28,856 nt of DNA from Mesostigma viride (GCA_009746045.1 RPFO01001562.1:1-28856), one strand, 5' to 3'. Positions 1 through 11,282 are shown, counted from the stretch's first letter. Notes: generated by a model not told the origin, from the letters alone. Numbers and translations: made by a program.

Positions 1-514
1 AGGGTCTTCACGCCCCTCGGAACCGCGCTTTCGGCTCTACCCTTTCCAGGTCGATGATCACGACTGGACCAACATGTCTCCGTCCGATTCTCTGCACTGC
101 ATCTTCTACGGGGACTACGCCTCGCTTTACGACCTGTGCCTCCATCTCCACGCCACTCAGTGGCCGCCTCCTCGTCACCGACGGCCGTCGCTGGCACAAC
201 GTCAGCATGTGGTTTTCGGCTCCCCCCGCCCCGTCCTCCAGCATGCCATCCTCAACTCCCTTCTCCAGCGCTCTGATGGCGAGCGAGATCTGGGCTCCAT
301 CCATTTCCGCCCCCACCCTCCGTTCCATCCTCACGGAAGCCTTCCAGCAGCACGGGACCCCCCTTGCTGCCGACGTAGCAGCAATGGGTGGCACGCTGGC
401 TATACTGAACTTCCTCACGTACATGTCCACCGCCGCCGCCTAGACCTCCACTGCCATTTCCGCCTCCACTGCCGACATCAAAGCCCAGCCGTCCTCGACC
501 TCGACCAACGCCTT
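1..514. other. DNA flanking the giant element (left side)
   Basis: This stretch lies outside the left inverted repeat. On the plus strand one frame is open from about 54 to a TAG at 441-443, and after that stop it stays open into the transposon end at 515, with Ala/Ser/Thr-rich content. A minus-strand frame (430-8) is also open. I recognise no domain in either. It could be an old coding sequence interrupted by the transposon, but GC-rich DNA stays open by chance, so no gene is claimed. Confidence 0.3.
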
Positions 515-570
515 CACTATACTTTTCGTCCGAGGGTGGTAAAAGGCATCCGAGGAGTAAATTACGAGGT
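515..570 (+). repeat. Left terminal inverted repeat
   Basis: It starts CACTATACTTTTCGTCCGAG and runs to the GAGGT at 570. The reverse complement of 28677-28732 matches 54 of 56 positions. The base just outside is T on both sides in the outward reading, so the true terminus could be one base further out. Confidence 0.88.
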
Positions 571-600
571 GGTAAGTTACTCCGCTTTTACTCTTACCGT

Positions 601-960
601 TTGTATACGAGTTCGGATCTTTCTCGTAAGCTACGAGTTAGATCCGAGGTAAGATCCGACGTCGTAATTTACGAGGTAGTAATTTACGAGGTAGTAATTT
701 ACGAGGTAGTAATTTACGAGGTAGTAATTTACGAGGTAGTAATTTACGAGGTAGTAATTTACGAGGTAGTAATTTACGAGGTAGTAATTTACGAGGTAGT
801 AATTTACGAGGTCGTAATTTACGAGGTAGTAATGTACGAGGTAGTAATGTACGAGGTAGTAATTTACGAGGTAGTAATTTACGAGGTAGTAATTTACGAG
901 GTAGTAATTACGAGGTAGTAATTTACGAGTTGATAGTCTACGAGCGGTTAAATTACGAGT
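601..960. repeat. Left sub-terminal 15-bp repeat array
   Basis: About 18 head-to-tail copies of GTAATTTACGAGGTA, most regular from 660 to 930. Some copies read GTAATGTACG, and one copy near 907 has lost a base. Looser copies extend to about 985 (ACGAGTTGGTAACTTACG). The core GTAA-T-TTAC is a perfect inverted repeat around one base, as expected of a site for a dimeric DNA-binding protein. Sub-terminal repeats of CACTA elements bind an element-encoded protein (TNPA in En/Spm). The open frame across it (Val-Ile-Tyr-Glu-Val repeats) is an artefact of the 15-base period. Confidence 0.85.
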
Positions 961-1322
961 TGGTAACTTACGTGCAGAACTCTACATATCGTAATTTACA
1001 AGTTGTAACTTAAGATGTAGTTGTCTACTCTATACTATGTTTTTAATTTGTGCAATGTCCATCATCATTCATTTCATGAAATGAGCCTAAAAGAGTTTAT
1101 TATTTCATATTTAAGCATAAAACAAAGTTTTTGTCTTAACTTCACCAATATGTCTTCATTCTCACATTTCAGCCGATGTCCTTGTCGCATTTATAATACA
1201 TTGAAACTCTAACACAAGACATCAAGGAGACAACCATCGCAGGCCAGAAATCGGGAGAATCCGGACATGGTAGCACAAGACATGATCAGATAACCAAGTC
1301 GGCTGATGACATCCTTAAATAT
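961..1322. other. AT-rich spacer, no gene seen
   Basis: This is a low-GC stretch between the sub-terminal repeats and the 3' end of the minus-strand gene that stops at 1323. One short open frame (1021-1212, 63 codons) has no recognisable content. It probably includes the 3' untranslated region of the minus-strand gene. Confidence 0.4.
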
Positions 1323-2799
1323 TTATTGGCTTTGTATCATCCATTGGATTGCGTGACAAACTCGCTCGAGGCACCATGGGTGGGGTCTTCTACAAAGGTG
1401 CTGACTGGGGCTGGCCGGCAGTGAGTGCGTGACATCCCCGCTCGCGGCGCCGATGGATGTGGTCTCCTCGGCAGGTGCTGATGTGCGCTCGCTTGGTGCG
1501 CTCGAGGCGCCGATGCTTGCGCGGGAGTGCGAGTTTGCGCTTGCGTCAGAGTAGGGCCACGGGTTGTTTATGTTGTCGAACAAGACACGCGTTGGCACAT
1601 TCCGGTAGGAAGCACGCGTCCTCGCCACCTCCTTGAAACATTCCTCCACGTCGTCCCACTCGCGCCTTGGCCCAGTCCGCATCAGGCTCAGCTTCAGGGA
1701 CGCCTCGCGCACCTTCTTCTTGTCCCAGCACTTGGAGGCGATGTCTTCCCAATCTTCCCACAGCTCAGGCCGCTTGTCCCGCACCTCCTGCTTGTGGTGT
1801 CATCATCACACGGCAAGTACATTCATTTTAACCATGCATGCATTGAACAAACAATATAAGTCATTGTTGGCATACAAAAACTAAATGTAGTGACATGCAG
1901 TATAGGCCTATGTACCAATGTGTTAAAGAAAGTAAGCGCATGCCACGAAACAATGATAAGAAGGCTGCTTACCTGCACCGTGAAGTGCAACATCTTCAGA
2001 TAGTACAAAAGTACCACGCGGCGAAGTCCTCCTTCAGCCATGCTGGAAGGTCGCGTACTTCTTGATGCGATTGGTGGTGGCCGTCCCCACCAACCACGGC
2101 GTGTAGTCGTCAGACACCGCATGAGGCCAAACTTGAACAAGTTGGACCGGTGGTTGGCCAGGCGCTTGATCAGCGCAGCCCGGACTTGAACGTAATCCTC
2201 CGCAGGAACCGAGTCGGCGGGGCTTCTCACGATGCCCGACTCCTGGAAGAACATGGCGATCGCGCCACGCAGACCCATCTCCCTGACGGACCGCTCCTGG
2301 TCCAGCTGAACGGCTTTCCCCATCAGCGAATGCAAGCAATGCGGAGAGGTGTTCGACAGCTGCCGAAAAAGCTGGGGTCGTCTTCTGCAAACGTGCAATG
2401 TGCAAGATAGAGAAAGTGCGAAGTTAGAAATCTGGAATAATGAATCGTGTAAAGCAAAAAAGTTCAGCAAATAAGCTATATAATGCGTAATGTGCAACCC
2501 ACGAAATTCTTGGGCAGTTTGGTGCCCAGTCGCGTCATGAGACTGGCGACGTCTTGTCTCAGCCGCCACCTCCTGCCTGAGGCCCTCCTCCGCCCTGTTG
2601 GCCGCGATTTGCAAGTTCCTGCCGGAGGAGGTTGGCCGGTGCCTCCGGGCCCATATCGTCGTCCTCGCCGGAGGACGACGAGGAAGAGGAATCGGATTCG
2701 GATTCGGATTCGAGGTCAAGTGGCGGCTTTTCTTGCGCCGCCGGCCCATGTCTCCTCCTCCCGCGACATCATGGCCTTCTTCTTGAGCTTGGGCGCCAT
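1323..2799 (-). CDS. Unknown acidic, possibly coiled-coil protein; frame disturbed
   Basis: I do not recognise this gene. The model has three exons on the minus strand. Exon 1 runs from an ATG at 2799 (MAPKLKKK) to about 2510; exon 2 is 2384-1973 after an acceptor TTTGCAG and before a donor GTAAGC; exon 3 is 1787-1323, ending in TAA. Exon 3 reads as a hydrophilic protein with a Trp/Glu-rich stretch (ELWEDWEDIASKCW) and a later Ser/Ala/Pro-rich tail. Exon 2 holds a Leu/Arg-rich helix-like stretch (VRAALIKRLANHRSNLFKFG). Exon 1 has an acidic Ser stretch (DLESESESDSSSS) and LRQE-type helix repeats, but these sit in different frames, so it is either decayed or carries sequence errors. It is divergent from the transposase gene, a position that would suit a second element protein such as TNPA; that is inference only. 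Confidence 0.45.
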
Positions 2800-3739
2800 A
2801 GAAACTGATGAGCTGCGCGTAAACGTTAACTGGAGTCACCTACGGTGGTGAAGACGTGAAGGCGCACTTTCAAATTTCGCGTGCACTCCTGGTGCACTGT
2901 CAAATTTCGCGTACACACGTGGTTGCAGCCATCCGACGGCTACAACCCCAGTGGTCAGGGGCAAACCAAACATCGCACGGTACACGTTCTTGCGGCATCG
3001 CTGTCAGGTCACCCTATAACGCGGCAACCCGCTGTTATACTGGCGGCAGTTGTGTACCACCCCCCGCCTTCCCACGGCAGGTACGCAGCGACTCGCTGTT
3101 GTGCTGGCTGCAGTTGTGTACCACCTGTACGGTTTTGTGTACCACCCCCTCCTTCCCACGGCAGGTACGCAGCGACTCGCTGTTGTCCTGGCTGCAGTTG
3201 TGTACCACCTGTACGGTATTTGTGTACCACCCCCCTCCTTCCCACGGCAGGTACGCAGCGACTCGCTGTTGTCCTGGCTGCAGTTGTGTACCACCTGTAC
3301 GGTATTTGTGTACCACCCCCTCCTTCCCACGGCAGGTACGCAGCGACTCGCTGTTGTCCTGGCTGCAGTTGTGTACCACCTGTACGGTATTTGTGTACCA
3401 CCCCCTCTTCCCACGGCAGGTACGCAGCGACCCGCTGTCGACCTGGCTGCAGTTGTGTACCACCTGTACGGTATTTGTGTACCACCCCCCTCCTTCCCGC
3501 GGCAGTTGTGTACCACCTTCGGTTTAGTTAGGTATTGGTATAAGCCTCGTGTTGTAATTGCTGTACGTCCATGGCGTTTGTTGCAACTGGAGGTGTATAC
3601 AATATTAATGGGACGACACTGCATGGCAACGATGCGCACGGAATTGTCAGCCTGACAAGCAAATGAGCTGGCTGAAGACTCGTCGATCTCAGGCATATTA
3701 CAAGTCCCCCCAAAAGTCGTTCGTAGGTGAGGCCATTGA
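2800..3739. promoter_or_regulatory. Divergent intergenic region 1 with 85-bp array
   Basis: This region lies between the start of the minus-strand gene (2799) and the open frame of the plus-strand transposase. Its main content is the 85-bp tandem array at 3043-3520. A short open frame from ATG 3664 does not join the transposase frame by any splice site I can see. Its role as a shared two-way promoter is inferred from gene orientation and from the same layout at 13.2-14.0 kb and 22.5-23.9 kb. Confidence 0.5.
3043..3520 (+). repeat. 85-bp tandem repeat array 1
   Basis: Five full copies and a partial copy of a unit of about 82-87 bp. Each unit contains CCTTCCCACGGCAGGTACGC, then a CGACTCGCTGTTGT block, then GGCTGCAGTTGTGTACCACC, then CTGTACGGTATT. 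The motif GTGTACCACC occurs twice per unit. Copies are over 90% alike. The same unit forms arrays 2 (inverted) and 3 (same direction). Frames across it are open on both strands but only repeat the unit. Confidence 0.92.
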
Positions 3740-6700
3740 ACGTTCTCGTCGTCAGGCACATCCTTCTCGTTCCCCGATATCGGTCCACAACCGCTCGTCG
3801 CGCGCCCCAATGTCGGTGCCTCCTGGTCCGTTCCCAGCGGCGGGAACGACGGAGCCAAACGGCGAAGGCTGTTTGGTGAGCCACGCCAGGAATGCCCGCA
3901 AGGTGAACAGCTGTTGAAGACCGCCGAAGCTGTTGAAGTGGCTGAAGTGGATACACGGTCGCCGGAGCCCGATGCGGCGGGCATGGAAGGCGTAGAGCCT
4001 GCTGAGCCGCGCCCTGATGACTCAATGGAGGAGGAATGGGGGGCGATGGCGGAGGAGGAGTTTACGGCAGACGGTGGGGCAGGGGGGGCGATGGCGGAGG
4101 AGGGGCTTACGACAGACGGTGGGGGAGGAACGGCTGGTGATGTTGAGGCCGGCGCCGGCCGTGCATCAAGAAACCCATGGGCATGGTCTAAGCCGTTGTC
4201 TGGGAACGCGGATTTTACACAGGCTTCGCTTTTCTGCATAGCCACGGAGTTTGGTCTTCCTGATAAGTGCATCGAAGCGTTTCAGGAACTGGCGAAGCAC
4301 CCACAATACAGTGTGACCAGCCACGGGGAGTTCGGCGTGGCTAGGAGACGGTCATTGGAGAAGGGCCTGCCCCTTGCGGACGCACTGACTGTGAATTGGG
4401 TCCCAGCGGAGGCAGAGGGCGATCCTTTGCGTGAGGCAGTCAAGTTCACTTACATCAGCATACAGTCAACGCTATCCGCTCTGCTGCAGAATGAGTCGTT
4501 CACGGGGAAACTGTTACTAGAACACGAGATGAATGAGGATCGGCGTGTGTGGACTTTCAATCAGACCCAGTTTTACAACACCCATCCAACAGTTCAACAA
4601 CAGGAGGTGCAGCTTCCCGCCTTGGCAGCAAGTTCCAGTGAGAAGCGGCAGAGTGTCGTCCGCATTGGGGACACCATCATGGTGTTAATGGACAACAACA
4701 AGGGGCAGCGAAAGCGAGAAGAACTTTGCCTTGTCCGCGCTGTCTTCATGCAAGTAAACGCTGACGGGACTCGTGAGCCATGGGCGAAAGTCCGGTAAGT
4801 GGCACGGATGGTGCTTTTGTGTCGATGTACACTCATCATGATATGCCCTTGGGATTGCACATGCTGAGTTAATTGCATTCTGCTGAAAACAGATTGGTGT
4901 TGTCCGGGCTCCCTTGTTGGTTGGTACCAGTTGACCACTATAAACTGCCGTAATGGGCATGCATCCGGGCCAGTGCAAGCATGGTTATTAAACTGGGTTG
5001 TGGGAAGTGCAATGTTTGCACCATATATCAAGTATGATGACAGTGTTTATGCAGCAATGTGGTGTGTTTAGAGACCAAATAATGTCGTAGCCTTTTTGGT
5101 CCTGCATGAGCGCAAAGTTCCGAACACTATTTTCCCGAGGTTAGCCACTCCTCGGCATCCTCGGCATCCTAAATTGAGACCACGCCTGCGCAGGATTACA
5201 CAGAGTGCACTACATTTGGTGGGAGGATATTGACGTGTGCACGTCCAGCACGCTTGGATGGATCTAGTATTGTATATTGATGACAACGCTATATAATTTG
5301 CCCGCCGTCATGATGCCTGCAGGTTCTTCTACCGCGCAAGGGATTGTCCGGGGGGGACCGTACCGCGGGATGCCGATCGTGTCAGTGAGGTCTTCTGGAC
5401 GAAGCATGAGCAGGAGATCTCTTTACTGAACTACGGGGGTCACATTGACGTGGTTGGCGTCCGTAAGTGGAGGAAATTTGCCGAGGCTGACCGAGAGGGC
5501 GGGCGAGTGTTCTTCATGCGCAGGTCGTACAACCTGTCCCCGGACAAGCCTCGGTACAAGAGGCTGAGATTCTCTAGATGGGAAGCCGAATTCCGCTGTT
5601 ACCGCCCTTCTAAGTCTGGTCTACCCATCCTATATTTGGTAGTGGCGTTGTGGGATGACTCATTTGAGGAGTATCTCCATCGGCATGGGACGCTGGAAGC
5701 GCATTTGTTCACTGTTCTGAACATCGAGCGCGCCGACAACAAGTCAAGAGACATGATCTTCCCCATCACCGTGAGAGATACACATGTGCCACGAGAGGCA
5801 GTCCTTGAGTGTCTTGTGGAGGACATGGATGCGATGGCAGAGGGCGTGCCCATGCTGTGAAGTTTCCCAAAACGCCAAGTGAGCTTTGGGAAATCCGTGT
5901 CGCGAACCTGAACGTGATGGATTCGGCCGCCCGCAACGGCGCGATGGGGCACAAGGGTTGCACCGGCGACAAAGTGAGTGATGTTGTCACGTAGCTTGGT
6001 TCGGGGTGCTGCCCATGTGACCTTGATTATTGGGAAGCTGTGTTGGTGTGTATCACCGTAACCATCAGCCTTCTTTTATTTCTGCGTACCTTGGTGTGCG
6101 GCGCATTGTGGGTGTGTGCGCCACTGCAGGGATGCCCCTTTTGCAACGTTCACCACGACGACTGGGCGGATGCGACGGTGGACGTGGCGGAGTACATGCG
6201 CAGTGAGAAGCAAACGGCGGAAATATTGGAGGAGATGGAGGGCATGGCGACGGCCACGGCACGGAAAGAGAAGGCGAAGGAGACCGGGGTGATGTATCAG
6301 CCGCTGTGGCCTTGGCGGGATCTTCGATTCTTTGACCGCTACCGGCAGTATCCGATGGATATCTTTCACAATCTGACGTTGGGTCTATGTAAGCAGGTGG
6401 CTCGCTACCTCGAGGAGGATGGAATTCCCACTCGCCAGCACCCGGAGTTGGATGCTTGGGTAAGCGCACACCCCACGCGCGTCGGGAGCCGGCTGCCGCA
6501 GGGGAAAGCTTTTACCTTGTATCCACATTACAAGGGAATGGAGCTGCTGACCCTGCTGTTCCAAATGCCTTTTGCACTTCCCATGCTGCTGCTGAGGAGG
6601 CGGAATGAGGGAGATGATAAGGAGAAAAGGAAGGCCCGGCGGATCAGCAAGATGGTGATGCACCTCGCCAAGTGGGCGCAGATGATGCTTGGTCCCGTTA

Positions 6701-9700
6701 CGTCTCCAATCTACAACTTGGCTGCGGACAACGTCTACGCCACTTTTCAAGAGTGTTTCGGCACCTTGTGGCCGCGTGGCAGCCTTGCAGGAAAGGGTCC
6801 TGGGGCAATGGCTGAGGCAGCGGATGGCGACGAAAAGAAGAAAAACGCGGAGAAGAAGAAGAAGAACGCGGAGAAGAAGAAGAAGAGGATGGCACGCCAA
6901 GACAATGCCGCCAGCCATAACGTCCACATACCGCGCCATGCTTTGGCACAGACTGACGATGTGGGTCGTATCTGGTCCTTGGGCCCGCATGAATTTGAGG
7001 GGTACCACTTATTCCTGAAATCTCTCATGGAGTCGATGGCCAAATGCCACAGCAAGGAGCCGGGGCGTTACTTGCTGCAGAAACTACAGGGCTACTTGGC
7101 GTGGCAGTCCATGCTGGTTAAGGAGACATCCCAGCTCGATGAACGCGTGCTGCAAACCTTGCAGGAAAGCAGGATGTTCAACAAGCTGTATCCCAAAGCG
7201 TCCGCGACTGGTAGTGGCGCGAGTGGCGGTCCTTCTGGGCGGGAGGTGTGGGTGCGGGAAGGGGCGACTTTTCCAACGGTCATACACGAGCGCTGCGCGT
7301 TGGGGCGCATCGAGCAGGTGAGGAAACGCATGGGCGCTGTTGCTATGGCTGCGCTGGCGCTAGGGCTAGGGCATTCCTTGGTGTGCTGGGCCGACCCAGC
7401 ATTTCCGTTCATATGCCCAGGCTAACAACGGCACTTGTGTGTTTTGCATGGGGTGCTGTGTGTGTGCAGGTCATGGGGGGCATGCCTTGCGGCCGTAACC
7501 CTAAGTCAACACCTACGTTGGCCGAAATTGGCGCTGACAAGCAGACGGTGGACGAGCTTCTCGCCCCGCTGGGCTGTCCACCCTGGGATGAAGCAACTGG
7601 CAGCGTGAAGGTTTATGCTAGTGCAGTAGTCGGTGCCAGGACCATTACGACTGGGGAGGTCAGGTGCTTCCACACTGATGCATACCCGGCAGGGCAAGTG
7701 GCGACAGCAGACTCATTGGCATACCAGGCGGCGGACAATGTGGACGCTGAATTTTGGTTTGCTGAGGTTGGCACCATCTTCATGCTGACGCCTGCTGAGG
7801 GGGCCATGGGGAGCATGTGGTTTGTCCCGATTTGGTTTGAGTCAGGGGATGCAAAGGACGTTCAGGGCAAGCCCATGTTCAACATGGACGAAACTTGGAC
7901 GGACTGTCCTGTGTTCACCAAAGACATGACACTGTCCTCGCAGTGGAAAGCCACGGGGAAGTATCCACAGCCTCTGTCCTACCTGGGGTCACAGGTCCGA
8001 CTGTTGCATCAGTGCTGGCGGCGTGGTTACGAAACCAAATGCAAAGTAAAGCATGTGGCGGCACGTGTATGTCAGAAATATTGAGACTTGTAGGTCGAAA
8101 ACGATAGTGACAATTAAAGATTACGCTTTATTATCATTGCATATTAAATCCCGGACTACCACCGTTTGTCCACCAAAACCATGATGTGGCTCCCGGGTGG
8201 GGACCATAAGCGTCAGCCATACCTCATGGCTCAGACCTTAGGTAAGTGCAACGTAGGTTGCGTCTTCCTCTTATGCACAAAGGTGCACAAAGAGTGAGTG
8301 CTCGACAGGCTGGCACAAAGATTGCGTAGCTTATCTGAAATGTGCTGAGAATGCGTTACGCTAGCCAGATTCCGTTAACACTCTCTAGTCGAGTAGTACG
8401 ACTGAATAGTACGCTAGCTATAGGTCGTAGGACCCTGAACGTACAAGTCTTGATATAATGTGCCGGTTCTCGTAGCTTCGGCACTAATATCTTAGTCACT
8501 CCGTGACCAAATCATGAGCCGTAACATGACACGTGCTCACTGCCCCAACACTGCATAATACTCTGCCGATATTAATTATGGCCACAAATACGGCAGGCGG
8601 GTGCGATTATTAGGGACGCAACCCTAATACCTCCGTTTACAATGGATGGCCTATATGAAATATATTAACGGCAGGCAGTTGGGCACACAGGGTGAACTTC
8701 ACCCCTGACACCCCCCTTGCACAATGCCTAAAGTGAAGACACTATGCAGGTACAATAGGGCCAACAGTTTCTCCCCGCTCAATTCAGGCAAGAGCCTAAA
8801 AAGCTGGGTGGGGCAGCCAGGTATAAACTGGCTCTCACACACCCCTTGTTCAACTTAAGCCGGTACACGCTCTGGTAAATCCAATGGTATCAAAATGCCC
8901 CCTTGTTGGGTAGTTGGTAGGACTTTCTAGGTATAATAACCAGCACATTCCCCTTACCCAGGAAGCTTGATCACGATGAACCAATGTACCCATTGGGCAT
9001 GAACATAAAGGAGAATTAAGACATGCACAAGCATGCCAACGCGGGGCACAATGCGCCCCCCCCCATGCTTTCAAAAGGATAAGCAATAACCAAAAAGGGC
9101 ATCGGAATCAAAAAATTCCGACCTCTTCATTTCCATAGACAGCGCTGGCTTCTCGGCTCCGGGATCCCCGATGCCGCCGGCTCAATTCGCATAAAGATCG
9201 AGCACTTAAAACTCGAGCGAAACAGCGCCTTCCAACCGCACCCAAAAAAAGATAACCACAAAGCTCGTTTTCGGCTCACGTTCGCTCCTGGCATGGATTG
9301 AACTTGGATCTTCTGTAGCGCCAGCCTTCAATCGGCATGTCTGCCGCAGCTGCACTCACGAAATCTGGTGCTTTTGCTGGAATCAGGAAATATATGGCCC
9401 AGCGGCTCTGTAGGCCGCGGCCGACTGGCCTCTTCCAGACCGAGTGTGCGGCTTGCCAACAACAATGCCGCGAACTTCCGGGTAATATTCCATGACGTTA
9501 CTTGCGTATCTCGCTAATTCGTAGCATGTCACGTTCTTCATCTTAACCCTAAGGTTTTTCTGTAATGGTTTTGTGTCAGAAATATTGAGACTTGTAGGTC
9601 GAAAACGATAGTGACAATTAAAGATTACGCTTTATTATCATTGCATATTAAATCCCGGACTACCACCGTTTGTCCACCAAAACCATGATGTGGCTCCCGG

Positions 9701-10369
9701 GTGGGGACCATAAGCGTCAGCCATACCTCATGGCTCAGACCTTAGGTAAGTGCAACGTAGGTTGCGTCTTCCTCTTATGCACAAAGGTGCACAAAGAGTG
9801 AGTGCTCGACAGGCTGGCACAAAGATTGCGTAGCTTATCTGAAATGTGCTGAGAATGCGTTACGCTAGCCAGATTCCGTTAACACTCTCTAGTCGAGTAG
9901 TACGACTGAATAGTACGCTAGCTATAGGTCGTAGGACCCTGAACGTACAAGTCTTGATATAATGTGCCGGTTCTCGTAGCTTCGGCACTAATATCTTAGT
10001 CACTCCGTGACCAAATCATGAGCCGTAACATGACACGTGCTCACTGCCCCAACACTGCATAATACTCTGCCGATATTAATTATGGCCACAAATACGGCAG
10101 GCGGGTGCGATTATTAGGGACGCAACCCTAATACCTCCGTTTACAATGGATGGCCTATATGAAATATATTAACGGCAGGCAGTTGGGCACACAGGGTGAA
10201 CTTCACCCCTGACAGTGTAGGTGACACCACATCAGAACCAGTCCTACAGGTGAAGCACGACCACCTTGGGAACAACCACTACGTGCTCGATGCGTTTGAT
10301 TGGGCGTGCCCAGCGTACTATCGTGACCTGCACATGGGGGGCGTGACGGACCAGCATGGGAAACGATGA
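3740..10369 (+). CDS. BAH-domain transposase, TNP2/Plavaka-like (split by an LTR element)
   Basis: Exons: about 3740-4794, 5323-5973, 6130-7317, and 7470-8069 continued at 10220-10369. The first in-frame ATG is 3983, but the frame is open from 3740 (with KRRRLFGEP), so the start is uncertain. A BAH domain lies across intron 1: RIGDTIMVLMDN near 4661, then FFYRARD, EVFWTKHEQEI and FFMRRSYN up to about 5550. Then comes an RNase-H-like transposase core: LWDDSFEEY (Asp codons 5654-5659), NLNVMDSAA (Asp 5920-5922), a GHKGCTGDK-GCPFC cysteine knuckle across intron 2, and DIFHNLTLGL (Asp 6358-6360). This order matches TNP2-type proteins. A Lys-rich linker lies at 6829-6894. The reading frame drops by one near 5857, at a TGA. 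A retrotransposon splits the last exon at 8069; the frame resumes after 10219 and stops at 10367-10369. BAH domains read nucleosomes, so targeted integration is possible. Confidence 0.78.
8070..8710 (-). repeat. LTR copy (3' LTR if the element is minus-oriented)
   Basis: 641 bp, TGTCAG...CTGACA; by eye I find no difference from 9574-10214. It is joined on its inner side to the run CCCCCC, which is the polypurine tract on the minus strand. Its first bases bring a stop (8082-8084) into the transposase frame. Confidence 0.92.
9574..10214 (-). repeat. LTR copy (5' LTR if the element is minus-oriented)
   Basis: 641 bp and, by eye, the same as 8070-8710. It is followed directly by the second GTGTA at 10215-10219 and then by the remainder of the transposase exon. 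Matching LTRs imply recent insertion, since the two LTRs of a retrotransposon are made alike and diverge with time. Confidence 0.92.
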
Positions 10370-10426
10370 CCTGCACAGGATGGGCGTGTCAGATATGCAC
10401 GGCATTTTGTAACGTAGGGAGGCCAG

Positions 10427-10794
10427 TGTATTTATATTATTGGCCATGGGGCTGAGGTTGTGAGCATCCCATTCGTCATGCTCGTGCCCAGTTTGCGTGT
10501 GCCCAGTTTTGGGGACATTGTATTTATATTGTTGGCCATGGGGCTGAGGTTGTGAGCATCCCATTCGTCATGCTCGTGCCCAGTTTGCGTGTGCCCAGTT
10601 TTGGGGACATTGTATTTATATTGTTGGCCATGGGGCTAAGGTTATGAGCATCCCATTCGTCATGCTCGTGCCCAGTTTGCGTGTGCCCAGTTTTGGGGAC
10701 ATTGTATTTATATTGTTGGCCATGGGGCTGAGGTTGTGAGCATCCCATTCGTCATGCTCGTGCCCAGTTTGCGTGTGCCCAGTTTTGGGGACAT
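10427..10794 (+). repeat. 92-bp tandem repeat, four copies
   Basis: The units begin at 10427, 10519, 10611 and 10703 and read TGTATTTATATTGTTGGCC... to ...CCCAGTTTTGGGGACAT. Only a few bases differ between copies. The array starts 58 bp after the transposase stop, so it is probably in the 3' untranslated region or the terminator. Inside each unit GTGCCCAGTTTGCGTGTGCCCAGTTTTG is itself a short near-duplication. Confidence 0.9.
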
Positions 10795-11282
10795 CCTATT
10801 TAAATGTTTTTCTGTATTCATATACGTGGTAAGGGAACGACCCATTAGTAAATTTTCTGAGACTTTGCAATTGAAATCAGACAACTATGCTCCATGTACA
10901 CTGCATGATACACCTGGATATCAAATATTACATAACTTGGTTAAGGTTTCTTTCCATCACTCCGAGGGCTCCTGATCTGTGGCTCGCCAATGGGTGCACG
11001 AGATTAAGCAATTGATATGACCTTTTGTGGATGCCCTACCTAACGCGAGGGCATGATCATCTTACCATGCAGTGATCAGAACCTGGGGCCAGGCTTTTTA
11101 AGGCAACGAGACAAGTGGGGCGTCATATTCATAGGTTAATTAATTCATTAATTAATTAATTAATGAGGAACATCACTCCGTTGGGAGTCAATGGAGCACA
11201 TATCCATGAGAAGGGGCATATGGCGTTTAAGACATCCTAGGCTACTTCATGCAAGGTTAAACTCGTGCTCCCTTTCTGCTTC
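10795..11282. other. AT-rich spacer with a dispersed-repeat fragment
   Basis: No gene is seen. A run of TTAA/TTAATTAA motifs lies at 11138-11166. From about 11166 the sequence AGGAACATCACTCCGTTGGG, then CACATAT, then AAGGGGCATATG is shared, with changes, with 26088-26165, and its first part with 25737-25765. It ends with TTAAACTCGTGCTCCC, directly before the microsatellite; the same motif (reverse complement) borders the arrays near 20.2 and 21.05 kb. Confidence 0.55.

Larger units (their letters stand above)
8070..10214 (-). mobile_element. Non-autonomous LTR retrotransposon, 2,145 bp, nested in the transposase gene
   Basis: Two direct repeats of 641 bp (8070-8710 and 9574-10214) begin TGTCAG and end CTGACA, the TG...CA rule of LTRs. 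The 5-bp sequence GTGTA occurs once directly before 8070 and once directly after 10214, a target duplication. The 863-bp inside has no gag or pol. Minus orientation is favoured: on that strand AAGGGGGG (a polypurine tract) sits directly before the 3' LTR, and AATAAA lies about 60 bp from the LTR end. No TGG-type primer site is evident on either strand. A complete partner must supply the enzymes. Confidence 0.9.

Noticed and set aside
8-430. 140-codon minus-strand protein in the left flank
   Set aside because: Overlapping frames are open on both strands of this GC-rich stretch and no domain or splice site supports one of them.
601-918. 105-codon frame of Val-Ile-Tyr-Glu-Val repeats
   Set aside because: The 15-bp period keeps the frame open automatically. 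Position and motif fit sub-terminal transposon repeats.
3004-4272. 422-codon minus-strand frame and similar frames over the 85-bp arrays
   Set aside because: They only repeat the array unit and then run antisense to the transposase exon.
8850-9086. 78-codon minus-strand frame inside the LTR element
   Set aside because: It shows no gag, protease, reverse transcriptase or other known motif; the interior appears non-coding.
9285-9330. tRNA-like segment (GTTCAATCC on the minus strand) within the LTR element
   Set aside because: The anticodon and T stems do not pair well and no full cloverleaf can be drawn.
9574-10214. Segmental duplication of 641 bp rather than LTRs
   Set aside because: The TG...CA ends, the polypurine tract and the 5-bp GTGTA duplication outside both copies point to an LTR element.
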